64,000 bases of DNA from contig CM062805.1 in the NCBI GenBank assembly GCA_031772625.1, forward strand, positions 515,758,102 through 515,822,101, read 5' to 3'. Every line of letters starts with the position of its first letter. Position 1 is the first letter of the stretch. The notes under the pieces are model-generated. The model made no database searches, had not been told where the DNA came from, and saw only the letters and a list, made by a program, of their open reading frames with translations. This document shows, one piece after another, positions 45,500-57,592 of this stretch. The DNA is from Pinus tabuliformis (taxonomy: Eukaryota > Streptophyta > Pinopsida > Pinales > Pinaceae). A program made the translations under genes and the position numbers.

Positions 45500-48141
45500 T
45501 GTACTCATCGATCTCTAACCAGACTTGGTTCTTTGGTTTAGCATCAGTGAGGGAATCAATTGATCGGATCCTGTGCATTCTCACCATTACATCCAAATTA
45601 TGGTGCAACCATGCATATGAGGCCTATATGTTACTGATGAATGGGGCGAGCTGCTTGTAGTTCTGGATCAACATTCATACCTTTTCTTTCTCCAGCTCTG
45701 CCTGTGGCTTCATTGTCTTTACTACGACAAGCGGGGCCCCTTTGTACCACATTATCCACTCTTGTAGATGGGTGATGGCAGCATATATGTTCTTGAGAGT
45801 TTGAACAAACTCTTTTCTCCACTGTTGTAGGCCATGCACATAGACAACTGCTTTATGCATGGTTACAAATCCATCATAGAGCTTCCACATGGTACTCTCA
45901 AGTGTTGATATTTCAACAATTATCACTTTCTTCATTCACCCAATGTGGAAATTGCATTCTCCGTTTATGCTTAGAGTTGTTCTACCTCTTACCTGGAATC
46001 CTGCGAGTTATTTGCCAGCTGTTCATTCTTGGTCGTCAAGTACTTAACATTTGAGCTTGTTGCTCTTGCATAGGCCAAGCTAGATTTGGCAAGGGTGGTT
46101 GGATGTTTCCTGGTGTCTGAAACTATCACCCTTTCCTTGATGAATGCAGGTGATGCGTGATCATCCAGAAAGTGCTTCCTCTATGCCTATACAATCCTCT
46201 TACGAAACTCATCAAATGATAGATTGTACACATCCATGACCGGATCATCATCAAGGAGAACAACTTCTCCATGTTCACTCGGGGCTAGTTCTGACACTGG
46301 AGGTGGCAGAGACTGAGAGATGACGTGTGGTGATCTCGACATCAGGTTCGTGTCTTCATTCTATGGCTCTTGCTCCAAATCCATGTCCGTAACTTCGATC
46401 AATTGTTGAATCTGTTGAGCAAGCTCCCTATCCTGCATCTATTCACCCTGTTCCTCAACTGCTATATGTTCCGACTCATCAAATTGTATGGGTATTGTTT
46501 TCTTTGTCATCATGCCTTTCCTTTGTTCCTCTTCCTACTTGTGCTTCTCTTCTCTTTCTCTCCTCCTCAACTCCTATTCTTCCTTCAACTTATTCTCCGT
46601 CTCTTGCAACTTCATTTTTGCTTCTTACAACCTCTACTTTTATCTCTTCCTTCACTCTGCTCTCTTTATTCGCTGCTCCCTCTTTGCTTTCGCTACCAAA
46701 GCTTCTTTCTCCATGATAGGATCTTCCCTCATATTGTAGCTTTGCTCTACCTCTGGGTTCTCAGTAATCTTGCTCTTTCCATTTTCCTAAACTAGATTGC
46801 TTCCTATTACTATTGTTTTTGTTGCTTCGGGAGCTGTTGATGTCTGCAAAGAATCTTTCCAAGTTGTTTCTATACTGACCAGCTCATGGAGTTTGTAGGC
46901 ATTGTAACAATACCTCCAAGGGTCCTCATCTATCCAATGGCATGCCCCATGGATCCATGGAAAATACACCCTCATACAATGGTCCTTGCAAATACCGTGG
47001 GGATCATACAGATTAAAGTCTTTGGTATCAAACTCAAATTTGACTATCTCCTTAACCTCGACATTTGCATCGTTCAAGCTCTTAATCTCCTATAATCCAA
47101 TCCGCAAAGGAAGAGTGGGCCATGACGCTTTCTTCTTCCAATGCAGTCCTGCTAACAACCCTATAGAGAGATGATATGAAACCTCTTGCATGATCAACTT
47201 GGAAAAGGAAAACCTTGGTAAAACATGCAAAGGTTTCTCTCTGCCAAAAACTCTGATGAAGGTGCCACCTTGTGAGGCATACCAATCTGCAATGTTTACT
47301 ATCACCTCCATTTCTTCTTGGGACATGCAAGGTGGATCTTGCTCAAATATAAGCTTGTACAATGGGATGATAAAATCGTCAGCTATATTTGCCATCACTC
47401 CTCGATAGCTATAGTCGTAAAAAAACTTGCAATAGATGTCGACGACAATCTCTTTTGGTGTCCATGTCCAGCTCATGCCAGGGAATTTCTGCTAGGCACA
47501 GATTGCATCAAGTAAGTATTCAGACATGTAAAATCTTACTTGCTCATTCTTGGGCGGATTCTAAGGGTTAGTCACATGGATATTCGACTTATGAGCCAAA
47601 AAATATGACCAGTTGAATGGCTTCCCATCATTCACTAACTAGTCTGTACGACTACCCACCCTTCAGGAAAGGTTTTTGTGTTCTCTTGACCATATATTTT
47701 GCAGGCAAAGATGATCAAGAATTGATAAGCCTTCCTAAGGGAATTTGTCTTGTAAACATGAGTGGGTGTTTGTCTAAACTTTGATGGCTCTTTCACCCAA
47801 TGCTTGACGATATCTCTAGTGTTCACAAAGCTATGGGTGGCATAGAAAAATGAGTCCATGCACTTCACTGGATGGGGTAAATGATACATCTTCTGAAAGT
47901 TCTCTGCCCTGAAGGTGGAAAGCTCTATCCTGCTGGAACTGCTCAATGTCATAGTCTATTAATCTATGTGTGAGATAATCCAGCTGATAATGTCCGCACA
48001 TGGGAAGGTAGGGTACTGTTGAAGCCTCGAAAATATTTGCTTCAACATGGGGGAAAACCACCCAGTCTGGACCTTGGTTAGCAGCTCCTTTTCCATTTGG
48101 AGTAGTGGCTTTGACTGTGGATAATGGGACCAGTTTCCCAA
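45500..48141 (-). pseudogene. Unrecognised repeat-associated protein family, copy X (decayed)
   Basis: Several minus-strand blocks in changing frames: MYHLPHPVKCMDSFF (47900 region), KAYQFLIIFACKIYGQEN, DAICA (about 47505), then MSWTWTPKEIVVDIYCKF, DFIIPLYKLIFEQDPPC, WYASQGGTFIRVFGREK and LHVLPRFSFSKLIMQEVSYH (47476-47090), then FPWIHGACHWIDEDPWRY (46980 region). A long Glu/Lys-rich tail follows on the same strand down to about 45675. I do not know this family. It matches 48950-52005 in block order. It shows no retroelement polymerase motif, zinc knuckle or known enzyme motif. It could be a structural protein of a large non-autonomous element or a host family caught in repeats. Confidence 0.5.
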
Positions 48142-48949
48142 TCTAACTTATGATTGTGTTGATGGGGTGATATGTGATATTTTGGAGTAATGTTTAAGCT
48201 AAAAGTAATCTAATCTAAACTAATAAACACATGCATTTATATTAATTTAAACACTATCTAATTATGGCTATACCCGGGAATAATTTGAAGTATGCGATCT
48301 AAAATAATGTCCAAAAGCAATTGGTAATAAAGATCATTCAATTGCAATAAGAAATGAAATCGTTTAACAATAATCATTTCATATAAAAAGTTAGCTGAAA
48401 CGATTGTGAAAGATATATCGCATAAGAAATTATTCATGTATTCAACATAAAATATAGGCCATCATCATACAGAAGTGCAATAATGCTAACCAAGATTCAA
48501 ACTTTCATACATAAACAACTTGAAGAGAAATTATTGCTTAATACATAAGTAAAAGAGAATTACAAGATAAAAGTACCATTTGTAATAAGTCCTACTCATG
48601 TGCTTCAACAATATTGATCTACTTTCAATCCATCCAACACCATCTAAGAGTACAAAAGTGCAATTTCAGTAGAAGATGCCAGATAAGATAAAAATAAATC
48701 CCGTTCCATTCATTTCACTAGAACTTCCTCAAAGGGACAAAAGTGCATGTTTTGAAGATTGTTTCTGATAAAATTTCTGGACCCCTTTCTAAATGCATGA
48801 GAGGGGTTTAAATACTAAACTATAAAACTAAAAATAAATTATTACAAAATAGTTGAGGAGGTTTAAACGACCTTCCTCAAATTATGCAAAATAAAACAAA
48901 AATAGAAATGAGCATGGTGACTAACTGTTCTGCATTTGATCCTTTAGAT
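48142..48949. other. Non-coding AT-rich stretch between the two unknown-family copies
   Basis: No open frame of note. It could be UTR or LTR-like sequence of the flanking family, but I found no terminal repeat to support this. Confidence 0.4.
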
Positions 48950-51900
48950 CACAAATGTCTGTCATGGGCTTGAGCTGTGTTGGTTGGACGATTTCAGCTT
49001 TCAACTGCCCAGTGAACATGACGTTGGTCAGTGTTGGCACCATTTTCTCTGTAAAAGTGGTTAGGCAACGCAGGGTCATCCACTGGCTGTGAGGTTTCAC
49101 TAAATGTCGCCAATATGCTTCCTAGTTTAACTTGGTCATTTACCTAATTGCTTCTACATTTTCTTCTGTTGCATGTTTCCACTATAGCTCAAGCCGTTTT
49201 ACATTAGGAACAAAACCCGGAATGGACTATGCTACTAGGTTGGCGCTATGTAAATTTTCGTTAATATTCTTGATCACACTGTTTGCTGCTGCTGCCGCGC
49301 CTGCTGTTTCCTTTTTTGCCTCTCTAAGCTGAGAATCCCAGTTTGAAAATAAGATTTCTTTGTGTGATTCCTCCAGTTTAGGCAAGTCAGCTTTTCTCCC
49401 ATCTTTTGAATTTTTCCAGGTAATGAAGTTGGAATTTTTTTTGAATATTTCATCATATTCAAGCCTCATTTCAATGACTTGACTCGTTAATTTGTCGCTT
49501 GTTTCGCAATAAGAATTCCATTGTGAAATCTTCTGGCATAATAGTTCCTTTTGGTGCATCAGTTGAGAGTTAAGGCCAAGCACTTCAGTAATAAACTGAT
49601 CAATTTTTGGATCATCTTTATGTAGATCAATTATTCCTTATATTTGCACTTCCTTCTCTGCTAAGCTCGCTTGATGTATTATTTGCATCTGCTCGAACTC
49701 TTGTTGGAGCTTAGCTAACTCTGTCTCTGCTGGCTGGTCAGATTTTGCTTGTTGTAATTGTTGTTCAAGAGATATAATTTTATCTTATTTTTCCTTAAGC
49801 AACATTTTCACCTCTATTTCTTTGTCGATGGTCGCTGTAGCATAGGCACCTGCAAACTGTGACAGTCTAGTAAGGTTGCTGATGGGTCAATGGGCAAGTC
49901 TTTCTAGAAAACATCCATCGATTTATTATCAAGGGTAGTAACAGCTGTAGAATCCAATTTCCTTTTCTTCCTTTGTCTTTTAACAACTGCTTTGTGTTGT
50001 GGACTATAGAATACATCTAGAGGAGGAATCTCCTCAATCCTCAAAACAATTTCAGAGGTAGGAGTGACAAGAATGTGCTCTACCTCTTGAGTATTTACAG
50101 TCTCCTCTGCTGTAATTTCTCGAGTTGCTTTCTGTTGTGGAGTTTGCAACTCTGGCATTTGTTCCTCGGTATGGAGCTTTTTATTGAAGTTCTCCCATTC
50201 TTCCTCTAAATCAATCACCAGGGGTTTTATTGGCTGGGTGGAGGTGGAATGGATTTCAGCCTATTTGCTAGCTAAAGTTTGCTCAAATGTCTTTTCTATA
50301 AATTGGGCTGTATCTTTTTCCGACTCCTTGCTTATACTTTTCCCATTTTGTGATTGTTGCTCTGACTGCTCTGACTCCTTGGTAGACTTCTCTTGGGATT
50401 CTGCTCCAAAATCAGTTTTAGAATTTTCTTTGGAATCTCCTTCTAGAATTACACTGGGAGCAGGCTCCCTTATTGTTTCAATCTATAATTGGACCAATGG
50501 AACCTTTGTTAGCCTCCTTTCTCTATACACGTAAAAGGCTTCAAGATCTTCACGGTCAAAAAGTAATTGTGCCATATGCTTCACTTCTGTGAATGTTTTC
50601 TTCTGTAAAAAGATGTCATCAAATTCATCTTCCTCATTACTGAATACTTTTATTTTTACCATGGTGGTAAAGTCTTTGACAGTGCCGAATGGGTCATATT
50701 TCCTACCTGGGTATTTAGGTAATTGTAGAGCATAATCTTTGCTTCTTTGAATGCAAGCCCCAAGTCGTGCAATGTAAATTCTCCACACTATAAAGGGAAT
50801 GTAGGACAAATGGCCTTTTTTACTTCTTTTAATGTTTTTTTCATCCCACCTTCACTAGCTATCTGATAGGCTATCTCTCTAGCCATCCATTTGTCTGGGA
50901 CATAGTCTGGGAGGACATGGGGGGAGGTAATGCTACCAAATACCCTAATATACGTGAATGTTTCCTCCCCAAACCATCTGGCCACTGGGAGGATATCTAC
51001 CTTGGCTTCTTTGTAAAACCTGGGGGCATCTCGGTTATAAAGCTATTTGTGAATAGGGAGTATTACTCCATGACAAATTTTTTAAAAAATGTGGTTGAAA
51101 ATAAGATTCCCACATGTCTTTATGGTATATGTGAATGGGAAGTGGATTTTGGACAATCCACTTCCATCCCATGACAGAAAATCTTGAACCAAAACAAATT
51201 GCATCCATTACATAGGTGCTCATAAAAAATGGAGGGTAAACCCTCGAAGCAACACTTTCCTTCTATACTCCATTCTTTTTCTTGCTAAATTATCAGAAAA
51301 AATTTATGCCCAATTCATTATAGTTTCATTTATGGATGCATCTGTTAATGGCTGCCATTCTGGGGAGAATTTAGTGCTATCGGGTTTGCCAAATAGTCTA
51401 CATAGTATGGCCGCTGCAAAACTATGAGGGGGACAAATAGATGCAGTAGAGTACATACCGTTCTTGTCTTTTTTGATTTTTCCCTCATTATTTGACTAGG
51501 TCTAGGTGTAGTCCGCTGGGTCATCATTCTCTTTGTCAAACTTCTCGACGAACTGCTTGTTGTAGATGACTTGTGGCTTTGGTAGGTGGTACATAAGTCG
51601 CAGGTTGTCTGGCGTAAAAGATCCCATAACCTCTTGGATTTTGGTCTTGAATTCCCTATCTGAAATGTTGGCTTCATCAATAACTCATTTAACCATGTCT
51701 GTATAAGGAATTATCTTTGGACGTGTAGCTATGTGATGCAAAAATGAGCATGCTGTCTCAAACATGGAGGCGTCTGAGGAATTACATCTGCCAACTGTAA
51801 CTTTTGGTTCCAAAATCCTTGGTTGCTCTTCTTCCAGTATATTATACATGGCTTCCCATGTAGAGGTTCCTCCCTCTCTGCTGCATGTAGTATTTGTAAA

Positions 51901-52005
51901 TAGAGGAGTAATTTTTGATTTCTCAGAGACAACCGCATTGCCTTTCTTCACCATTGCTCCCAATGATTCGCTCTGTGGATTTTTCCTGAAAGTGAAGAAC
52001 AACAA
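48950..52005 (-). pseudogene. Unrecognised repeat-associated protein family, copy Y (decayed)
   Basis: Same block order as copy X: LRLMYHLPKPQVIYNKQF (51600 region), PPHSFAAAILCRLFGKP, DAICFGSRFSVMGWKW (about 51195), VARWFGEETFTYIRVFG, SPHVLPDYVPDKWMAREI and AYQIASEGGMKK (50985-50788), LTKVPLVQL (50483), then an acidic Gln/Glu-rich region with a basic patch KRQRKKRKLD (about 49960) and a coiled-coil end (49583-49227). Stops interrupt it several times. Similarity to copy X is clear in the RVFG...HVLP block but weak elsewhere, so the copies are old. Confidence 0.5.
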
Positions 52006-52329
52006 CTATCAGATACACAAAGATGATAATGAACGTGAAATGGAGTAATGTGGATAACTTGTAAAGGTGATAAAAGGAGTTTTATTTGAACACACATAAG
52101 AAGATATCATATCACGTTAAATGGCTTTTCACACATAAATGCAGTTAACTCTTACTAAATGCCCACTAATGCTTCGTTATCTCTTAGCTTTAATGCTCAT
52201 AAATGTCTGCATCATAAGCCGGGAAGAAAGCTACTAGGGTGGAGAGCCTTTGAATTGCGATAATGCCAATTTTGTGATTTGCGAAGCAATATCGCAGATC
52301 ACAATATTGCATTCTGCCTTTTCCCTTTT
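52006..52329. other. Non-coding left flank of the duplicated gag-only element
   Basis: No gene. 52250-52315 is rich in GCGATA/ATCGCAG words like those right of the element at 4510-4980. This supports these being the two sides of one original target. Confidence 0.5.
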
Positions 52330-52334
52330 CTTAC
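52330..52334. repeat. Target-site duplication CTTAC (left side)
   Basis: CTTAC directly before the LTR. It matches 4493-4497, the right side in copy 1. Confidence 0.75.
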
Positions 52335-54167
52335 TGTTATCACCCCAAGAAACTCTCCTAGGTTGTATCTCAGAGATGCTCGGGAACATTACAAACTCAA
52401 CAAAAATGTTGGAAATTGGTGGATGAATGAAGGAAATGCTGCATATTCAAGCCAGATAACCACTTCTACTATGCTTAACCCCAGACGTGGGTGAACACCC
52501 CCAGACTACAAGGCTTTAGACCACCAATTACTCACATTTTAAAGGAAAATGTGATGATGGAGAATACTGATCACACCAGCAGATGCACAAGACCCTGTGA
52601 TGGCCAACTGCAACCAGTAAAGAGGTCTGTAAATTTGTTTCCTAATACAGAGACAGGATGACAGCTCTCTGGCATTAAAATAAAAAAAACCTGCATACAA
52701 ATTCAATGATACATGCTAGATTCAAACACAGAGGTGGGATGACAACCCCTCTAATGCTAAACATCTACAACACATGAATAAATGCATAACAGGCACAACC
52801 TAGAACAAAGAAGAAGAAGTGGAAAGTGAGCAATTAACAACAAAAGAAGCTTGCATTAGCTGAAAATGAAGACCAGACGCTGCAGGTATCACAATAGTTA
52901 CAGTCTCCAGAAGTTGAAGCTTACAAAAAAATAACATTCATCAACCATCAACCTTCTATCTTTCAGATATATATAGAGGTTTATTACAAAATTGCTCTAT
53001 TGTGTTACATGAGAAGGGGTCATAATGGACCACCTAACACATTTACAATTTAGATATGGGGTTTTGCTGCACACTGTGTGTTTTAATGAATGAATTTGAC
53101 ATTTACTGGTAATTTTTTGTCCTTCCTGAACAAGTGGCATATAATATGGAAAAGATCTATCGTTGATAGGTGGTTCAATTGCTCGAGGATGTCCTTCTTG
53201 TCCTTCAGCCACTCTTGTCTTTTAAATATGGTTGCTAAGGATTTATTATGCTGGGAGCTGAAACACTGGCCGCCTTCTTCCTTCAGGAGTTTGGAAAGAC
53301 TATGGGAAAGGACCATGTGGGCGAGCTACGGAAAAAATAAAAAGGCCGTAGGATCATGCAGATCAAAGGCAAAAAACACTCAGCGAAGAGTATCGGGAGG
53401 TGAGGCGGAAGAAAGCTGTGAGCCGTCGGATCAACTAAATGAACGGAGAGGATCATTGGACAGAGGATATCAGAAGATGGGGAGCAGGGAGATTGACGGC
53501 CGTTCGATCTCGTGGATCAACGATGGGAATCTATCAGAGGGAAAAAATCGAGCGACGGTGGGTCAAACAGGTGTGGATTGTCGGATCATGATCTGCGCAG
53601 ATCCGATGGTGATCGGGAGATGAAAGAGCGCAGAAGTTAACGGCCGGGGGACAGGGGGTTTCGCAGGCGGGCGGTATTCTCCGCATCGCTTTTAGACCCT
53701 CGGCGGTTTCTGTATAACCCCGTGCGATCCAATACAAATACGCCACGTGGCGGACGAAACCGCCGCCCCCACAGGTTATCGCGCGCACAAGTCATGCGAT
53801 CAGGGCAAGCGACTACTGTTAGATCTAACGATGGACAACCAGACGGTGGGGAAGGCGCACGAGGTTTAACGCACAGGCAAAAGAAAAATGACCGTTGGAT
53901 CGGGACGATCAACGACTACAACTAAACGATGAGGAATAAATGGATAAGGCGCGCGGTCATGCGATTTAAACTTTGCGCCCGAGAGTTAAACAACATGGGT
54001 TTACACTGAAATTTGAAGGAAAACAGGGCTAGCGGGAGTTTAAGGGAAGGTAGGGAGAATCAAGGAGAAGAAGGTAAACCGACTGCTGCGAGCTACCCTT
54101 TAGCATAAAACAACATGGCCAAGCTGTTAATGACCCTCAAATGTCGAAATTTGTAGCAGAGCTAACA
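52335..54167 (-). repeat. 3' LTR of the gag-only element, copy 2 (complete)
   Basis: 1833 bp, TGTTATCACC to GCTAACA. Its last 286 bases match 1-286 almost exactly, while its alignment with 2663-4492 shows the greater divergence expected of the opposite LTR. Confidence 0.88.
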
Positions 54168-54295
54168 CTGGCTCCTTCTGGGGATGAGATCCTCCCTGTG
54201 AGGTCTCAAGAACCTGTAGACCAATGCCTTCATACAAAACCAGCTTAAAAATAGTGCCTAGTGTCCATTGGGCATGGAGTCAAACCAAGTCTACA

Positions 54296-55131
54296 TTAAA
54301 ACCTGAAAAAGGAACTGCTCACAATCAACACAATTACTAAAAAATTGGCCAACTGATAGGCCATAAAATTGTTTCTCCTGCTCCCAGCCCCTTCATCATA
54401 AAGCTGCAAAACAGGATTGATTTGATCATCTACCTCAAATAGTTTAGGATATTTAAGCTTAATAGGTAGATATGGATCAACTTTCATCTCCCTTCTGTGT
54501 ATTCTCCTCCTTGGATGTTCTTCATGGGAGCTTGTGTACACCTGTTGAATAGTAATTGCTGCTGTGCACATGTCTTTGTCATCTGTGGCCTGCACAACTA
54601 ATATGAATGATGAACGATTGTATTCTTGTGCAGGGGAGACAGAGACATCATCTGCCCCTGCATCTTTGTTTGAACAATCCTCATCCAAGGAGGAGTCCCA
54701 TAACTGCACATCCTCTTCCTCTATCATCTGATAAGCTGCCATTTCAATCTGTGTGGAGGCCACCTGAGCAGGTTTCGGAACATCAAGACTGAGATGATCA
54801 GCTTCAGCCTTGAGCATTGAATTTCGTTCTGCCTCAGTGTTCAAGGGGCAATTTTGAGGGATTTTTATTTGAGCAGACAAAGAAACAAAAGATGATGGGG
54901 AGCATTCCTCTCCCTTTTTGATTACTGGGCAGGGGATGATAGCTGGCTGTCTAATTTGCAGATTTGCATAGCCATGTGCAGATGAGCCTGCTTCGGGCAC
55001 AGATTCTTGGAGGATGAAGGGGCCTTCTGCTGATAAGCTCGTTGTTCTGTAGGTACAACAAACTGACAAGCAGTGCCTCTAGATAATGCTTTCTTATAAG
55101 CAGCCCTTGTTAGGAAAGCAAGACCTTCCAA
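54296..55131 (-). pseudogene. Downstream open region of the gag-only element, copy 2
   Basis: Counterpart of 410-1251, in the same two overlapping frames. The single-base deletion changes the C-terminus from the YGLSVGQFFSN form to MAYQLANFLVI. The difference shows there is no strong constraint on the end of this frame. Confidence 0.4.
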
Positions 55132-55314
55132 AACATGGACCTCCTCCTCATGCTACACTTCTTCCATGACTATATTCTGTAAAAGGGGCCTCACCCCTTT
55201 GTCTTCATTTGTAATCTTATTTCTTTGCAAAATCTGCAAATGCTCATTTTCTCCTCTATGTGGATTTGGAGTTGGAAGGGAAAAGGAACAATGAGCTCCT
55301 GCTTCTTCAAAATG

Positions 55315-56049
55315 CTACTTAGCCTTTAGTTTGGAAACTTCAGAGGCCAAAAACTCTATCATCCTAGCCAATTCATCTATTTTAGAATCATAGGATGATG
55401 AGGATTCACCTCCCTGCCTTCTCCTTTCATCATCACCTTCAAGTCTTTCTGCAACAATAATGTTTGCTTCTACTTCAAAGGCTGCAGCTTGCATATCAAC
55501 CAAAGAAGTACATCTTCTTTCTCTTAATAGCAGGCAGAACTGAGAATCGAAGGCATTAGCATAAATAAGCATGGCAGAAGTAGGGGTGGGTCTTACTTCA
55601 GCTGGCATTCTGCTGTACATATGATTGAATCTGATGTTAAATTCAGATAGCAGCTCACCATCTTCTCTCTGCAAGTTCCCAAATTCATCATGATAAAAGA
55701 GCAGATCTTTATTATTCCCCCAATGCTTTAAGAACACATCATCTAGGGCCTCAAAATCTACAATAGACCTAGGGGGTAATTATCTAAACCATTTTCTAGC
55801 TTCCCCATCTAGGCTTTGAACAAAAACCCTCATCCAGACATCCTCTTCATTGATATCTAGATTATCAGCATAGCTATAAAAGGCTTCAAGGTGCTCTTCA
55901 GCTGATACTCCTTCTGTACCAGTAAACTTAGGCATGTATTCTTGATAATCTCCTACAGGCATGGCATTCAAAGGGGTAGGCAAGACTAAGGGTCCATACC
56001 TAGTAGTAACTATTCTTTCTATCTTTGTGAGGGCTTGTTGGCCTGCCAT
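55315..56049 (-). pseudogene. gag pseudogene, copy 2
   Basis: Counterpart of 1435-2169 with the same internal TAA after KWFR (55780). Amino-acid changes include Cys to Tyr in the DYQE(C/Y)MPKF block, Ser to Pro in RPT(S/P)TSAM and Val to Ile in EANI(V/I)VAERL. Confidence 0.8.
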
Positions 56050-56542
56050 GACTGAGGCAAATGGAAGGATACTGGTAGACTGAGTGGAATGGATCAATGA
56101 AAAGAATGACAAAAACAAAGGAATATGATGGAAAACATGGATGTTTTTTTGAACTGGAATCCAAAATGGAGATGAATGACTAAGGAGCTAAATGAATCTC
56201 TGAAGGTGACATTCACTAACAGGGATACATGGAACATTTAAGGCTTACCTGATCCTGATGCTCCTTACTGTGATATTTTCTTCTGCTTAACGATCTTCTT
56301 AGGGTTAGGCATTGATTCAGCTGATGGTTTCTAAGGATTTCTCTGAGCATACCTCACCAGCTGTGCCAGAACGGCAATGTGGAGTCGCCAAAGCTTGGTC
56401 TTCCTCCAATGGAGTTGCCAGATAGAAGATTACAACCAACATATGTGTCCAAACCTTGTCTATCATCAAAGCTTGGAACTGTGTCGTTCTCCCAGGGAAG
56501 TTGAGCTTCAATTCTCCTCTCCCCAGCAATGACGCCAACTAA

Positions 56543-56699
56543 TGTTATCACCCCAAGAAACTCTCCTAGGTTGTATCTTAGAGATGCTCGGGAACATTAC
56601 AAACTCAACAAAAATGTTGGAAATTAGTGGATGAATGAAGGAAATGCTGCATATTCAAGCTAGATAACCACTTCTACTATGCTTAACCCTAGACATGGG
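56543..56699 (-). repeat. Truncated 5' LTR of the gag-only element, copy 2
   Basis: Only the 157 bases next to the internal region remain (matching 2663-2820). Sequence then switches at GACATGGG to that of 15213. Confidence 0.9.
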
Positions 56700-57592
56700 C
56701 GAAACTGCCAGTTTTAACTACAAATAATGAATTTAACTGGCAATAAACTGGATTTGGAGGAGAAAATTATGAAAATACTGACAGAAGTCATAACTAAGAA
56801 AATTTTGACCAAATGGGATGCAAAAAGAGGCTAGATAACCATTTTTGGGCATTCTGAACTGATTGGAACAGGTTTCAGGAGCAAAGGAGCACTTCTAGAT
56901 AGGATTTTTGTAAAGTGAAGCCTATGGGTGCTCTGGTCAACCAGAGTGTTGATTCAGTTTATGGAGGAGTATGAAGGTGGAGATGACCTTGCAAGGGTCT
57001 TCTAGCCTCCATATGTTTTTTGCAACAGCCATTATAGCAGTGTTGTAGCTTTATTTCTTCTTCTCTATATGTGTATGGAGAAAGAGACTTGTTTAAGTAC
57101 TTCAAGTGGATTGTAGTATTGTTTATGCTCTTGGAAGTTGGAGTATGGGGTCTTGATTTGAGAGCCCTTAGCTTGCTAATTGTTTCATGACTAACTGTAG
57201 GTTGTCATGTGTTTAGAGTGAGAGTTCTTTGCAGAAGAATGTTTCCTTGAAGGGGAAACTAGCCACTCTTTTTGTCAGCACACTTATGTACTCTTTACCA
57301 TTGAAGAATTTTGAGCATAATGAGAAGGGGTCATGCCTTTAGAGCTGATCCAAGGAGATGTAGCCCAGGAGGGGTGAACTCCTTTATCAATGGCTGGTGT
57401 ATTATTATTTGATACATGCTTCCATTTAGTGTTTTAGTTTCATGTTTTAAGTTTTCTTCATGAAACTAACTTAAGTAAAAACACATAAAATTCATGCTTT
57501 TACTTGCTATTTTGGAGTCAAACCTCAAGCACATTTTTATATTCTGGTGAGGGGATTAGCACACCATTACTAATCTGCCCCAATTCAGATGA
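56700..57592 (+). repeat. Truncated LTR 3 of the nested array, copy 2
   Basis: Matches 15213-16105 with under 1 % difference in the part I compared. The hairpin is at 56931-56946. The 5' part of the LTR is missing because of the deletion at 56699/56700. GTGGG follows at 57593. Confidence 0.9.

Larger units (their letters stand above)
54168..56542 (-). mobile_element. Internal region of the gag-only element, copy 2
   Basis: Matches 287-2662 with a dozen or so substitutions and one single-base deletion near 54366. Gene content is as in copy 1. The primer site is at 56521-56537. Confidence 0.88.

Noticed and set aside
46370..46795. Leu/Phe-rich 'membrane protein' on the plus strand
   Set aside because: It is the reverse of the Glu/Lys-rich tail of unknown-family copy X; pyrimidine-rich codons give false hydrophobic segments.
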